Assembly (NCBI RefSeq): GCF_029946165.1
Contig: NZ_JAQSDZ010000001.1
Span: 186,001 to 250,000, forward strand
Length of the DNA stretch: 64,000 nucleotides
Direction: 5' to 3'
Source: Methylotenera sp.
GTDB taxonomy: Bacteria; Pseudomonadota; Gammaproteobacteria; Burkholderiales; Methylophilaceae
Notes under the pieces: generated by a model
The model's database searches: none
Told to the model about the DNA's origin: nothing
What the model saw: the letters and a program-made list of their open reading frames with translations, nothing else
In this document: positions 63,599 through 64,000 of the stretch, piece after piece
Position numbering within the stretch: position 1 is the stretch's first letter
Layout: each line of letters begins with the position of its first letter
Program-made: the position numbers and the translations under genes

Positions 63599-64000
63599 TA
63601 TGCATTCCCTCCATTTTGTAAAGCCACTTGCATGTTCTCAAATTGCAATAATCGTTCAGGTAAACGTAACAGTGGTTTAACATCGCAATAAATCAAATCA
63701 GCTTCGTTGCTCATTGTTACATCGGCGACCCCTGTTTTGATTTCTTGTGCAATATTGGTCAAGCTGGTGTACCAATGCTCTAATAAAACATCCCAATTTG
63801 AAAACTCATAAAACGCTGAACTTTTAGCCACTTTTCCTAATGTTGTCACTTTTGGTAACACATCTTGCTCAGCAGATAAGCCAATAAACTTGGTTTCATC
63901 ACTGCGGATTTTGGCAAAACTGACGGCTACCACTTGCTCGTACTTAAGTGCCAGCACTACATAAATAGGCAACTGTGGCTCGGCAATGCGGTCTTCTGCC
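63598..64000 (-). CDS. addB: AddB-like nuclease partner (C-terminal part; continues past window)
   Basis: Only the last ~134 codons are in the window; the frame is open to position 64000. The end-of-window residues AEDRIAEPQLPIYVVLALKY match the AddB/PD-(D/E)XK family block (W..DR..EPQLPLYA), followed by VAVSFAKIRSDETKFIGLSA and a helical C-terminus WDVLLEHWYTSLTNIAQEI that ends in a Cys/Arg/Leu-rich CDVKPLLRLPERL. Position directly upstream of, and overlapping, the AddA gene supports the call. The helicase-like domain and the nuclease core are outside. Confidence 0.82.
   Translation of the reverse strand, partial: AEDRIAEPQLPIYVVLALKYEQVVAVSFAKIRSDETKFIGLSAEQDVLPKVTTLGKVAKSSAFYEFSNWDVLLEHWYTSLTNIAQEIKTGVADVTMSNEADLIYCDVKPLLRLPERLLQFENMQVALQNGGNA

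Noticed and set aside
1-64000. CRISPR arrays, tRNA or rRNA genes, prophage structural genes.
   Set aside because: No regularly spaced direct repeats, tRNA cloverleafs, rRNA stretches or phage head/tail genes were noticed on reading; a covariance search would be needed to exclude small RNAs fully.

Overview
The window looks like a chromosomal segment of a methylotrophic betaproteobacterium, most likely Methylophilaceae (Methylotenera-like). This is an inference from a lanthanide-type PQQ methanol dehydrogenase (xoxF, WDYDG motif), an AT-leaning base composition, betaproteobacterial gene families and a Pil-Chp twitching cluster. No rRNA, tRNA, CRISPR or prophage was seen.

Layout. 1-6870 (minus): type IV pilus chemosensory operon pilG-pilH-pilI-pilJ-chpA, with chpA running off the left edge. 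7.2-9.4 kb: FIST sensor protein, thiol peroxidase, MazG-like pyrophosphohydrolase. 9.5-13.6 kb (minus): THUMP RNA methyltransferase, spermidine-synthase-like protein, RNB ribonuclease. 13.7-15.8 kb: a MITE-like element touching the 5' end of a CobW GTPase gene, then an unknown zinc-ribbon protein. 16.0-27.7 kb (minus): tiny lipoprotein, histone-deacetylase-family protein, Pat-type acyltransferase, TonB-like protein, HrpA helicase, GlnE. 27.8-34.9 kb: acetyl-CoA synthetase, XoxF, a small PAS/DUF2934 operon preceded by a structured RNA candidate, and a PAS kinase/FixJ-type regulator pair. 35.0-37.1 kb: prfC and ychJ.

37.2-42.3 kb is a chromosomal integron: an apparently intact integron integrase on the minus strand, an attI region, and five cassettes on the plus strand. 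They hold a 2-TM protein; a DUF3010 protein plus Ser/Thr kinase; a 1-TM coiled-coil protein; a BrnT/BrnA toxin-antitoxin pair whose toxin is frameshifted; and a DUF302 protein. R'' and R' boxes match cassette by cassette. About 16.5 kb further right (58.8-59.86 kb) a lone cassette with a PD-(D/E)XK nuclease-like gene has an attC of the same family but no integrase beside it.

42.4-64 kb is mostly core genome: CpxA/CpxR/CpxP-like envelope stress module, a hypothetical gene, an ABC-F ATPase, the yhdP-nit-tldD run, mfd, dedA, and an AddA/AddB-like recombination helicase-nuclease pair that leaves the right edge.

Repeats of several types are scattered through: two copies of a ~120-143 bp MITE-like element (13.7 and 45.8 kb), REP-type palindromes (9.45 and 37.2 kb), a repeat translated in frame inside hrpA (22.9 kb), and a long two-hairpin repeat (59.9-60.1 kb). 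Functional links: Pat + deacetylase + Acs suggest reversible acetylation control of acetate activation; XoxF oxidises methanol in the periplasm; PilGHIJ-ChpA controls twitching. The least explained material is the integron cassettes, the orphan cassette and the RNA element at 32.5 kb.
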